Source: Lenzites betulinus
Lineage: Eukaryota > Basidiomycota > Agaricomycetes > Polyporales > Polyporaceae
NCBI GenBank assembly: GCA_022264855.1
Contig: JABYQU010000016.1
Coordinates: 310,001-374,000, forward strand
Length of the DNA stretch: 64,000 nucleotides
Reading direction: 5' to 3'
A program made the translations under genes and the position numbers. Position 1 is the stretch's first letter. Every line of letters begins with the position of its first letter. The notes below the pieces were generated by a model. The model saw only the letters and a list, made by a program, of their open reading frames with translations. It was not told the DNA's origin and did no database searches. Shown here one piece after another: positions 56,867-64,000 of this stretch.

Positions 56867-58042
56867 AGCCTGACCTTCCATGGGCAGGTGCACTTCGTTA
56901 GGGTCAACCCAGGGAATGGGGTTGCCTGCAGCGTCGTGGGGGATGATATCGCCAGCCGCGTCGAGCATGGGGATGCGGTCATCCTGGTAGTGGAGAACCC
57001 GAGGATCGATTGTTTGCACTGGCTGATGGTCGACAACATTTTCGACGGGCGCGTAGGGCTGTTGGGCCGATGCCTGTGCGAGGAGAGCGAGGGCGGCAGG
57101 GGTGCCGAAGGTGATGTTGTGGGTGCGACCGCAGAGCCAGTCAAGGAAGTGCTGGGTGGCACGTTCGCCTGCTGTGAGGGTGGTGTCCTCGGATTCGCTA
57201 CCGTCGTAGATGGTTTCCAGGCTAGGGAGAGATTGGGATGGGGTCGCTGGCCGACCCTGAGGGGATGTGAAGGGGAACGGGGTGTCAATGCGGGAGGTGG
57301 AGAGTTGTTCTTCCAGCGGTGGTCGTGGAGGTTCATTCTCCTTGTTGTCGTCCCAGTTGCCGACGGGGGCGCCCCATGAGTTGGTGCTGGGGGTGGAGAA
57401 GGGGGCATTGTTGGCGATGAGATGGTCCCATGTGTCCCGCTCCCGATGTGCCAGGAGGTCGGTGTTGTAGTCTGAGCGACCCGGACCTCTGAATGCTGGG
57501 ACCGGGTGGGCGGCGTTGTAGCCTGTCTGGCAACGATGGAGGATGCGCTTGAACTCGGGCATTGTCGCGATGCTGGGGGCTATCTGGCCCATGCTCCGCT
57601 CTGCGATCTGGTAGGTTCTGGTGAGCACTGTGTCCAGTGCAGCCCGGACCTCGCAATGAAATTGATGGTCGGAGCCAGGGTGAGTCATGATGAAATGTCG
57701 CATGAGGTTGAGGGCTGGGGTCAGGTCGGCTGCTGCCCGGTAGATGTTCGCGGACCCGATCAGGGGCGGGGAGCGGGTCCAGAGGAGGGTGTTGGTTTCC
57801 ACTCGGAGGTCGGGGTGGACCAGGGTCCATCCCACCCGATCTGTGAAGGTTCCATCTGTGAAGGCCGAGGAGGGGGGTCGGGGTAGGTGGTCATACGTTG
57901 CCGGGGTTTGGTGTATCCACGTCGGGATGCGGAGCTGGGAAACTCCTGGGAGAAGGAGGGGGGGTCCGGTGGATGTCCTGTGAGTAGGACCGGGGGTCAG
58001 TGAGGACTTGGAGCGGTTGCGGTAGCGGTGAGAGCGAGGCAT
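56864..58042 (-). CDS. extra ORF in env position of the Gypsy element
   Basis: An intact 392-codon frame with an ATG at 58042, between the chromodomain and the polypurine tract. The N-terminal quarter is Pro/Ser/Arg-rich; residues about 105-185 look helical (ADLTPALNLMRHFIMTH, HCEVRAALDTVLTRTYQIAE). The middle is low complexity, and the end is rich in Asp, Pro and His. I see no signal peptide or membrane span, so it is not an envelope-type protein. Its overall style resembles the pre-gag ORF at the other end, but I see no alignable identity. It stays open while pol is broken, which may point to selection or to recent insertion. Function unknown. Confidence 0.65.
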   Translation of the reverse strand: MPRSHRYRNRSKSSLTPGPTHRTSTGPPLLLPGVSQLRIPTWIHQTPATYDHLPRPPSSAFTDGTFTDRVGWTLVHPDLRVETNTLLWTRSPPLIGSANIYRAAADLTPALNLMRHFIMTHPGSDHQFHCEVRAALDTVLTRTYQIAERSMGQIAPSIATMPEFKRILHRCQTGYNAAHPVPAFRGPGRSDYNTDLLAHRERDTWDHLIANNAPFSTPSTNSWGAPVGNWDDNKENEPPRPPLEEQLSTSRIDTPFPFTSPQGRPATPSQSLPSLETIYDGSESEDTTLTAGERATQHFLDWLCGRTHNITFGTPAALALLAQASAQQPYAPVENVVDHQPVQTIDPRVLHYQDDRIPMLDAAGDIIPHDAAGNPIPWVDPNEVHLPMEGQA

Positions 58043-58128
58043 GGTCGAAGAAGGAGTCGATGTCCTCGAGAGAGGAGAGGGTGAGTGGGAGAGGAGAGAG
58101 GGGATCCAGGGTGTCGAGTCTGAGGGCT

Positions 58129-58253
58129 TCAGGCCATCTTGTGCTTCTTCTTATAGGCCTGGAGGATTGTTTGTGAGTGTTTAAGGTCCTTATCTCGGAG
58201 CCATTCGTTTTCATGACTCGGTCGTCCTTTCCACGTGACTAGCACGTGACTAG
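58129..58253 (-). pseudogene. chromodomain at the pol C-terminus, split by a duplication
   Basis: VLVTWKGRPSHENEWLRDKD and the helix SQTILQAYKKK form a chromodomain, which in chromoviruses directs integration to marked chromatin. The preceding strand QYLVT is in another frame, because the 11 bases CACGTGACTAG (plus strand) occur twice in tandem at 58232-58242 and 58243-58253. The result is an in-frame TAG soon after. Confidence 0.8.
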
Positions 58254-59555
58254 GTACTGGATGCCTCCTCGTGCTGGCTTCTGGTGATTGATTATGGCTT
58301 CGATTTCCCATTCTTCAGAGCCTTCTACTATCTCCGGTGGAGGGGACACGTAATTGGGGCCATGCTCTGGTATGGTGCGATAGTGGGAAATCAAGGAAGT
58401 GTGGAAAACGGGGTGAACCCTCCATGTGGATGGAAGTCGGAGCTTGACTGTTGCCGGGCCCATGACTTGGTCGATGACAAAAGGACCTTCCCTTTTGGGG
58501 GCTAATTTCCGGTTCGGATATGGGAGTGAGAGGTTGGTAGATTCTAAGAAAACTTTGTCCCCCTTCTTGAAGGTCACATTGCCCGCTGCACGTCTTTTCG
58601 CCATTGTGGCGGCGGCTTTATTGTGTGCGGCTAGAGCGTTCTCCCGCCATTCCCGAAGCTTGTCTAGACGTTCCTCCATACTGGGGTGCTTGGGTTTAGG
58701 GTGTACGGTCCCAATAGCCTTAGGTGGATACCCCATTAGAAGTTTGAATGGGCTTTTGCTGGTGACTGAGTGGGTTCGTTGGTTGTGGGCAAATTCGAAT
58801 TGGGGTAGCAGCGTGCTCCAGGTGTCCGGATAGTTCCCACAGTAGATACGAAGAGCGACCTCGATTTCTTGGATAGTTCGCTCCGATTGTCCATCCGTTT
58901 GTGGGTGATGTGCTGTACTGAGAGATTGGCCAATCCCCAGGATTCGATTGAGTTCTTGATATGCCTTTGAGATAAACTGAGGTCCTCGGTCGGAGATGAT
59001 TCGGTCCGGAAGGCCATATCGGTTGTATACGTCTCGCATGAGCATGTGCGCAGTGTCCATTGCATTGATTTCTTTTGTGCAAGGGGATAGGACAATAGCT
59101 TTAGTGAGGTCATGGTCCATGACCACCTGGATTGCATCGTATCCATTTGAAGGTGGTAGTGCCGTGATGTAGTCCATTGTGATGGTGCTAAACGGTCGGG
59201 TGTTTCCTTGGTTTGGGATGGGCATTAATCCGGGGTTGGTTGGGTGTGTGTTGATCTTAGCGGTTTGGCAGACCGCGCATCCTTTGACAAACTGGGTGAT
59301 AAATTGTCGGACTCCAGGCCACCGGTATTTGCGCGTAACCAGGTCAAAGGTTTTTTGTATCCCTGGGTGTCCCATAACTGGTAGGACGTGATGATTTCGG
59401 ACAATTTCCTGTCAAAGATCCATGTCCGGGGGTACGTAAACCTTTCCTTTGAAGAGGATGATTCCGTCGTCCATTTTCCAGTCTTCTTTCTTGCCAAGCA
59501 AAGGTTCCTTCTTAAGATGCCAGGCGCCATTCATGGACTCCATGACGGTTTTGTC
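58239..59555 (-). pseudogene. integrase of the Gypsy element
   Basis: A zinc-binding HHCC domain (NHHVLPVMGHPG, then GCAVCQTAK) is followed by the DDE core: TITMDYITALPP, RIISDRGPQFIS and TDGQSERTIQEIE. The C-terminal KGDKVFLESTNL (GPY/F-like) and REGPFVIDQV precede the chromodomain. Two in-frame TGA codons, at the RNase H-integrase junction (59556-59558) and near 59,411-59,413, interrupt what should be one pol frame. Both sit at codons one transition away from sense (TGG or CGA). Confidence 0.88.
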
Positions 59556-61277
59556 TCATGATGTGGTGTTCCGAATGCGTTCCTGGAGATCTACATGAAT
59601 TGCTTTTGCAAATAAATCCTCTGCCAGGAGTGTGACATCTTCATTGTCGTGGAGGCCCGGGTCATGGTCTGATCGTCTTGATAATGCATCCGCTTGTACC
59701 AGTGTTTTCCCTGGTTGGTGGACCAGTTTGTAGTTAAACTGGGAGAGGAACAAGCTCCATCGTGCTTGTCGTCGATTGAGCTTCTGTGCACTTCGGAAGT
59801 AGGTCAGATTTTTGCGGTCCGAAAGGATTTCAACCGGGTGAATGGCGCCGTCGAGGTAATGTCGCCATGCTTCTAGTGCCCGAATGATGGCCAGGAGTTC
59901 ACGATCGTAGATTTGATAGTTTTGTTCTGCTTCTGTGAACGATTTGGAGAGGTAGGCACATGGGTGCCATAGACCATCCTCCTCTTTTTGTCGCAAAACT
60001 GCCCCAGTTGCGACTTTTGAGGCGTCACATTCTACCTGGAATGGTTGCGCTGGATCCGGCATTACTAGAATTGGTGCCTCCATAAATCGGGCCTTCAGCG
60101 TATTGAATGCTTGGTTGCATTCCATCGTCCATGTCCATGGGTTGTCTTTTTGTGTCAGGTTGTTCAGTGGTTTTGCGATGTCGGCATATCCTCGAATGAA
60201 CCCTCGGTAGAAATTGGCAAAGCCCAAGAAGCTCTGTACTTCTTTGACCGTTCGTGGGGTCTGCCATGCTTTGAGCCCGTCCAATTTGATGGGATCCATG
60301 GCGATTTGTCCCGGTCTGATGACTGCCCCCAGGAACTCAACTTCTTGTGTATCGAATTCGCATTTTTCTCTCTTCAGATATAGGTCGTGCTGCATCAGTC
60401 TCTTCACCACTTGCTGCGTATGTCGTTGGAGGTCTTCTTTTGTATCCGAAAAGAGCAAGATGTCGTCCATGTAGATGACCAGCCAACCTTCTGCCAAGTA
60501 GTCCCGGAAGATGTCGTTCATCATGGCTTGAAAGGTTGCGGGGGCGTTGCATAAACCGAAGAACATTACGGTCAGTTCGAATAGTCCTCGTGCAGTTTTG
60601 AATGCTGCCTTCCATTGGTCTCCGTTTTTTATGCGAACGTTGTTGTATCCTGCTCGTACGTCCAGTTTGGTGAAGTATTTTGCACCCTTCAGTTTGTCGA
60701 ACAAATCGGATATCAGCGGGAGTGGGTACACATTTTTGATCGTCCCTTCGTTGAGATATTGATAGTCTTGTACTGGCCGTAATGTTCCGTCTTTTTTCTT
60801 GACGAAGAAGACCGGGGATGCCATTGGGGATTTTGATGGTCGTATGTATCCTTTGGCCAGGTTTTCGTCGACGAATTTGTCCATTTCTAGGCGTTCATTT
60901 GGGGAGAGTGGGATAATCTTGCAGTCCCGAGGGATAAAGCCTGCTTTGAGGTCTATTGCATGGTCCCATGGCCGCGAGATTGGCATTCGTTCTGCGGCTT
61001 TTTTCTCAAAGACATTTTGGTCTTCCTGGAGATAGTGAGGGAGGATTTCATCCAGTGTTTTGGTTTGTTGTTGTTCGTGGGCGTGTACTGCTAAGTTGGT
61101 CGATACCGTGGCTTTTCGTACCACTGCTTCCTCGTTTGCCTGTTTCCAGAGTGCTGTAATTGCCACGTTGGAAGGTCTGTCCCACCTGTCTTCAATGTCG
61201 GTGTGATCAACAAGTCGATTGATGTAATGATGGAGAACTTCTCCTGCTGGAGTTGGGCCACGCGGTAGTCCCCACAT
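59556..61277 (-). CDS. reverse transcriptase and RNase H of the Gypsy element
   Basis: 573-codon open frame. It has [16 protein letters not shown], the RT palm motifs ([36 protein letters not shown] with the YMDD catalytic Asp pair) and [12 protein letters not shown]. RNase H follows with [34 protein letters not shown] and ILSDRKNL. The frame overlaps the protease frame by 187 bases. The upstream link to protease is in another frame, so either a shift event or an indel separates them. Product length and motif order are normal for Ty3/Gypsy. Confidence 0.93.
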   Translation of the reverse strand: MWGLPRGPTPAGEVLHHYINRLVDHTDIEDRWDRPSNVAITALWKQANEEAVVRKATVSTNLAVHAHEQQQTKTLDEILPHYLQEDQNVFEKKAAERMPISRPWDHAIDLKAGFIPRDCKIIPLSPNERLEMDKFVDENLAKGYIRPSKSPMASPVFFVKKKDGTLRPVQDYQYLNEGTIKNVYPLPLISDLFDKLKGAKYFTKLDVRAGYNNVRIKNGDQWKAAFKTARGLFELTVMFFGLCNAPATFQAMMNDIFRDYLAEGWLVIYMDDILLFSDTKEDLQRHTQQVVKRLMQHDLYLKREKCEFDTQEVEFLGAVIRPGQIAMDPIKLDGLKAWQTPRTVKEVQSFLGFANFYRGFIRGYADIAKPLNNLTQKDNPWTWTMECNQAFNTLKARFMEAPILVMPDPAQPFQVECDASKVATGAVLRQKEEDGLWHPCAYLSKSFTEAEQNYQIYDRELLAIIRALEAWRHYLDGAIHPVEILSDRKNLTYFRSAQKLNRRQARWSLFLSQFNYKLVHQPGKTLVQADALSRRSDHDPGLHDNEDVTLLAEDLFAKAIHVDLQERIRNTTS

Positions 61278-61789
61278 GGGAATTCCTGGCGGGGGTTGTG
61301 TTTGGTTTGGTATTCTCTAATGGCTTGTTGGTGTTTGACGATGTGTGGATTGAACTCGAAGTGGCCTGTTGCCCAGTCGACTTTTGGGTTATACCTCCAA
61401 ATCCATGGTATCCCAAGGATGGCATCATCTCTTCCTAGATCGGCCACATAGAAGTTGGTGGGTAGCGAGTGTCCTCGGATGATCATGTTTGCTTCTATTC
61501 GGTGAGTGACTGTTCCAATAGTGTTGACACTGTCATCGGCGTTGCGGAACCAGATTGGTCGAGGTAGTGGTGTTGTGGGGATATGGTATCTTTCGATGAT
61601 TCTTCTGTTGATAATGGTTGCATCTGCTCCAGAGTCGAAGAGTGCATGGATCCCGACAACTTTGGGGCCACACTCTACGTAACCTGATAGCAGGTAAGCA
61701 AGCCTTCGTTGCTGTCCCAAGGTTACAAACGAGATGGTATAGTCCCAGGTCTCGGACGGTACTGGCGTCAAGTCAGACCGTCCGTTCAA
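61091..61789 (-). CDS. retroviral-type aspartic protease of the Gypsy element
   Basis: 232-codon frame with [18 protein letters not shown], the DSG active site of retropepsins, and later [16 protein letters not shown], the usual ILG flank and GMPWL-like block. It cuts the Gag-Pol polyprotein. No ATG starts it: the frame opens with TTG at the TTTTTGA overlap with the zinc-knuckle frame, in the -1 register, so it should be made as a fusion. The last 60 codons run out of frame against the RT frame and are probably not native. Confidence 0.85.
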   Translation of the reverse strand: MNGRSDLTPVPSETWDYTISFVTLGQQRRLAYLLSGYVECGPKVVGIHALFDSGADATIINRRIIERYHIPTTPLPRPIWFRNADDSVNTIGTVTHRIEANMIIRGHSLPTNFYVADLGRDDAILGIPWIWRYNPKVDWATGHFEFNPHIVKHQQAIREYQTKHNPRQEFPCGDYRVAQLQQEKFSIITSIDLLITPTLKTGGTDLPTWQLQHSGNRQTRKQWYEKPRYRPT

Positions 61790-62043
61790 AAATCTGTATC
61801 ATAGTCCATTTCAATCGCGTTAAGTCCAATCTCCGGTTCTTCTTTGGCTTTGTTCGATGTTTCATCTTCTTGGTCGACGGCCCGTGTCTTGGGATCTCCC
61901 TTGCGCTTGCTTGGGCAGTTCACTACCCGATGCCCCGCCTCCCGACAGTAGAAGCATTTGTTCTGTTTCATGAGTTCGCGGCGCGTCTTATTGTCAAGCC
62001 TTCCTCCCACAACTGCTTTGACTGACGGTTCTGTGACGTGAGG
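61786..62043 (-). CDS. nucleocapsid zinc knuckle, after an in-frame TGA
   Basis: Directly in frame behind the gag stop. It encodes CFYCREAGHRVVNC, a perfect CX2CX4HX4C knuckle for binding RNA, then an acidic stretch that ends at the TGA at 61786-61788. With the gag TGA read as sense, gag and nucleocapsid form one protein, as in related elements. The TGA may be a mutation (CGA to TGA) or a readthrough stop. Confidence 0.85.
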   Translation of the reverse strand, partial: PHVTEPSVKAVVGGRLDNKTRRELMKQNKCFYCREAGHRVVNCPSKRKGDPKTRAVDQEDETSNKAKEEPEIGLNAIEMDYDTDF

Positions 62044-63306
62044 TCACTGGGAGTACTTCTGTGTCTGTCGTCCTTGTGCTCTGTCCATCTCTCGGTTGAG
62101 GAGGTAAGCTTTGTTGAGTTGCATTGTGGCTTTCATCCATTGGTCCATGTTAGTGGGCTGCAGTATGATGAGGGCCATCTTGTCTCGTAGGAAGCCGGGG
62201 AGTTTGGATTGGTACCAGGCCACCTGGGCGGAATCTTCAGCGATACCGCCTTTAATGAACAGACAGAGTATCTTGGCATTGAACCGATCCATAGGTTCCT
62301 TGGGGTCGTAGTGGAGGGATCCCAGCTGTACGGCAGCTGTCTGGGCAGGGTCTTGTTCTCCGAACACTAGTAGGAAGTCGTGTTTGAATTGTGCCCAAGT
62401 GCCGAAGCCATGGATTTCGCCCTGATCGTTGGTTCGTTGGGCCGCTTCCACCTTGGATTCTGCCCACCAGCGCGCATCTCCTCGAAAGTAGGAGAGGGCT
62501 GTGACTATGTGAGATTCATCTGTGAGGTAGTCTGCCGGTCGACTGCAGAATAGGAGGTATAGATCTGCGAGGAATTCGCTTGCTTTGTTCCTTTCACCCA
62601 TGAAGATGTCTGGCTCCTTGACTTTGCTCTTCGGGTTTCCTCCTTCGGCGTTCTGTGGGGGGTTTCCTAGTAGTCCTAGTCCTGCTGCATTCCCTCCCGG
62701 GGGTCCTCCACCACCTCCGCCGCCTGGTCCTCCGGCGCCACCTCCGCCGCCTGGTTCTTCATGGTCTGATTCCCAGCCTTCTCCTTGGTTGGTTACTGCT
62801 GACCTGAAGGCTCTAGCGCGGCTAACTCCTGGTCCCTGTGAGGCTGACATTGGGTTTACAATATACGGTCCTTCACTGCTGGGGGATTCTTTCTCCTTTT
62901 CACTTGGTGAAGGGGATGGTTTGTCGTATTCTGGTTCCTTCCTGCTTATCGAAGAGGATGGTCGGTCGGATTCTGGTTCTTTCCCCTTGTTTCCGGTGGC
63001 TACTGGCAGTAGCGACCCTGGCTGTCTTGTGACTGGGGATGTCTTGGGGTAAGTCTCTCTTGGTCCTGTGCTTACTTGGTCGTTCTTTTTGGGAACGGCT
63101 AGTGAGTGGCTCGGTTTCGAGGTGTTGGCTTTCTTAGTAAAACGATTAGGACACGGTTGGTATTGGCAAAGCTTAATTTGGTGTCCTTTGTCCTCGTAGT
63201 TGTCTTTCCTGGTGTGAGTGTTGAAGTAGTGGAATAGGTTATAGCAGTTGAGGTCCGCATCTGTCATAAACGTAAGTTGTTCTCCGTTCCTAGTGGTCTG
63301 GTCCAT
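62044..63306 (-). CDS. Gag of the Gypsy element
   Basis: 420-codon frame with ATG at 63304-63306. The N-terminal half is polar and low complexity (Ser/Pro/Lys/Glu), with a Gly-rich run. The second half holds the Ty3-type capsid: FMGERNKASEFLADLYLLF, SYFRGDARWWAESK, TWAQFKHDFLLVFGEQDPAQ and YDPKEPMDRFNAKI. It ends at TGA 62044-62046 just before the zinc knuckle. The start overlaps the stop of the pre-gag ORF by 17 bases in another register. Confidence 0.88.
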   Translation of the reverse strand: MDQTTRNGEQLTFMTDADLNCYNLFHYFNTHTRKDNYEDKGHQIKLCQYQPCPNRFTKKANTSKPSHSLAVPKKNDQVSTGPRETYPKTSPVTRQPGSLLPVATGNKGKEPESDRPSSSISRKEPEYDKPSPSPSEKEKESPSSEGPYIVNPMSASQGPGVSRARAFRSAVTNQGEGWESDHEEPGGGGGAGGPGGGGGGGPPGGNAAGLGLLGNPPQNAEGGNPKSKVKEPDIFMGERNKASEFLADLYLLFCSRPADYLTDESHIVTALSYFRGDARWWAESKVEAAQRTNDQGEIHGFGTWAQFKHDFLLVFGEQDPAQTAAVQLGSLHYDPKEPMDRFNAKILCLFIKGGIAEDSAQVAWYQSKLPGFLRDKMALIILQPTNMDQWMKATMQLNKAYLLNREMDRAQGRQTQKYSQ

Positions 63307-63937
63307 GATACTGGGACGGTTGGGATGTGGCCCACTGGTTGACTAGGAAGCGGGCTGCCGCAATGTTTTGGAGAAGTGTGACGGTTGTTGCAAATGCCGG
63401 TTCGTAGGGGTGAGTTACTCCTACTAGCTGCTGAAGGTTGTGTGCGTGTATTTCAAGCCACTCAGGGAATGCGACGGCTTGTCCGGGGATAGGGAAAGGA
63501 ATGTTGTTCCAAAGTATGCGAATAGCTTGGAGTAAGTGCCAGGCAGCGTCCCGAACGTGTTGGATTGCCAGGGGGTTGATGCGAGGGTTAGCCTGATTTC
63601 CTTCGTGAAGCTCTCTTGCGGTGTTGTGTCCATTGATGACTGCTTGATAGAATGCCTCCCACAAATTGTCTGCTGGTGAAGGAGGGTCGGGAACAATCTC
63701 GTTTGAGTCCGGGGGGGATGGGGATTGTTCGTCATTGGCAAGGAGTCCAGATGGGATGCGGTCCTCAGGGGGGTTCCAGAAGTTTTCCTCTTCTTCTGTA
63801 GTGTCGTTGAAGGCAGGTGTGCGCGAAGGGCGCGACGGGGTAGGTAGTTCTTCTGAAGAGCTATCTTCTCGAATTGGGAGACGTGAACGAGTGGCCAGGA
63901 TGGGCGAGTTGTTTCGGGTTCGGAATAGGGCAGGCAA
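63290..63937 (-). CDS. pre-gag ORF of the Gypsy element
   Basis: 215-codon frame that starts at a TTG and stays open to the right, so the true start may lie beyond 64,000. It is Ser/Pro/Glu-rich at first, then a helical part (NLWEAFYQAVINGHNTAREL, VRDAAWHLLQAIRILWNNI, FATTVTLLQNIAAARFLVNQ). I know no domain for it. The overlap with gag by 17 bases in a different register suggests coupled translation or a frame shift joining both. Confidence 0.6.
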   Translation of the reverse strand: MPALFRTRNNSPILATRSRLPIREDSSSEELPTPSRPSRTPAFNDTTEEEENFWNPPEDRIPSGLLANDEQSPSPPDSNEIVPDPPSPADNLWEAFYQAVINGHNTARELHEGNQANPRINPLAIQHVRDAAWHLLQAIRILWNNIPFPIPGQAVAFPEWLEIHAHNLQQLVGVTHPYEPAFATTVTLLQNIAAARFLVNQWATSQPSQYHGPDH

Positions 63938-64000
63938 CCTTCGAGTTACCCTCCCCAGGTATGGGGTCCTTGCACCGTTACGAGGTGAGGAATCCAGAGC

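Larger units (their letters stand above)
56522..64000 (-). mobile_element. Ty3/Gypsy (chromovirus-type) LTR retrotransposon, 5' end beyond window
   Basis: Minus-strand order is pre-gag ORF, gag, zinc knuckle, protease, RT/RNase H, integrase, chromodomain, an extra ORF, polypurine tract, 3' LTR. The pol order PR-RT-RH-IN and the chromodomain behind integrase define a Ty3/Gypsy chromovirus. The copy carries in-frame TGA codons, frame changes and an 11-base duplication, so it is decayed but still well readable. The 5' LTR and primer site lie right of base 64,000. Confidence 0.93.

Noticed and set aside
56864..58042. Envelope glycoprotein for the ORF in env position
   Set aside because: No signal peptide, membrane span or Cys pattern.

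Overview
The window reads as nuclear DNA of a filamentous basidiomycete, most likely an Agaricomycete. The evidence is GC-rich genes cut by many short introns (about 50-60 bases, GTRNGT...YAG), the protein families present, and a Plavaka-type transposase. A polypore-like host is inference only. Gene models were joined by hand from splice sites; where exon sums give an intact frame and a family-typical length, confidence is high.

Bases 1 to about 34,200 form a compact housekeeping block on both strands. In order: the 3' part of an unrecognised protein (+); a mitochondrial PPR protein (-); a WD/beta-propeller inositol polyphosphate 5-phosphatase (+); a SAMHD1-like HD phosphohydrolase (+); a membrane-anchored GH5 exo-beta-1,3-glucanase (+); uracil phosphoribosyltransferase (+); the EMG1/NEP1 rRNA methyltransferase (+); a SEC14 lipid-transfer protein (+); actin (-); proteasome receptor RPN10 (+); complex I subunit NDUFB7 (+); copper chaperone SCO1 (-); the KEOPS subunit CGI121 (-); a membrane-bound PDI-like protein (+); and a 1,216-residue PPR protein (-). 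Several relate to mitochondria (two PPR proteins, NDUFB7, SCO1), but they are not a pathway cluster.

From about 34,300 the sequence becomes visibly AT-richer and is built of mobile elements. A Plavaka (CACTA-like) element spans about 36,119-42,944, with a decayed transposase (-) facing a DUF6532-like gene (+). Gene-free DNA with a Gypsy reverse-transcriptase relic follows. At 46,785-52,945 lies a structurally complete DNA transposon with 34-base perfect terminal inverted repeats and a perfect 8-base target duplication. It carries a Ulp1-type cysteine protease domain followed by a large transposase-like protein, best matching the Kyakuja-Dileera-Zisupton (KDZ) type. Copies of an LTR-like repeat family flank it. 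From 56,522 to the window end is a Ty3/Gypsy retrotransposon on the minus strand (3' LTR, an extra ORF in the env position, chromodomain, integrase, RT/RNase H, protease, zinc knuckle, gag, pre-gag ORF). It is interrupted by stops, frame changes and an 11-base duplication.

The likeliest biological novelty is the Ulp1-protease/transposase element with its helically spaced subterminal motif array. Next are the extra ORFs and odd frame structure of the Gypsy element. In the gene-dense part, a 6-base microexon in actin stands out.
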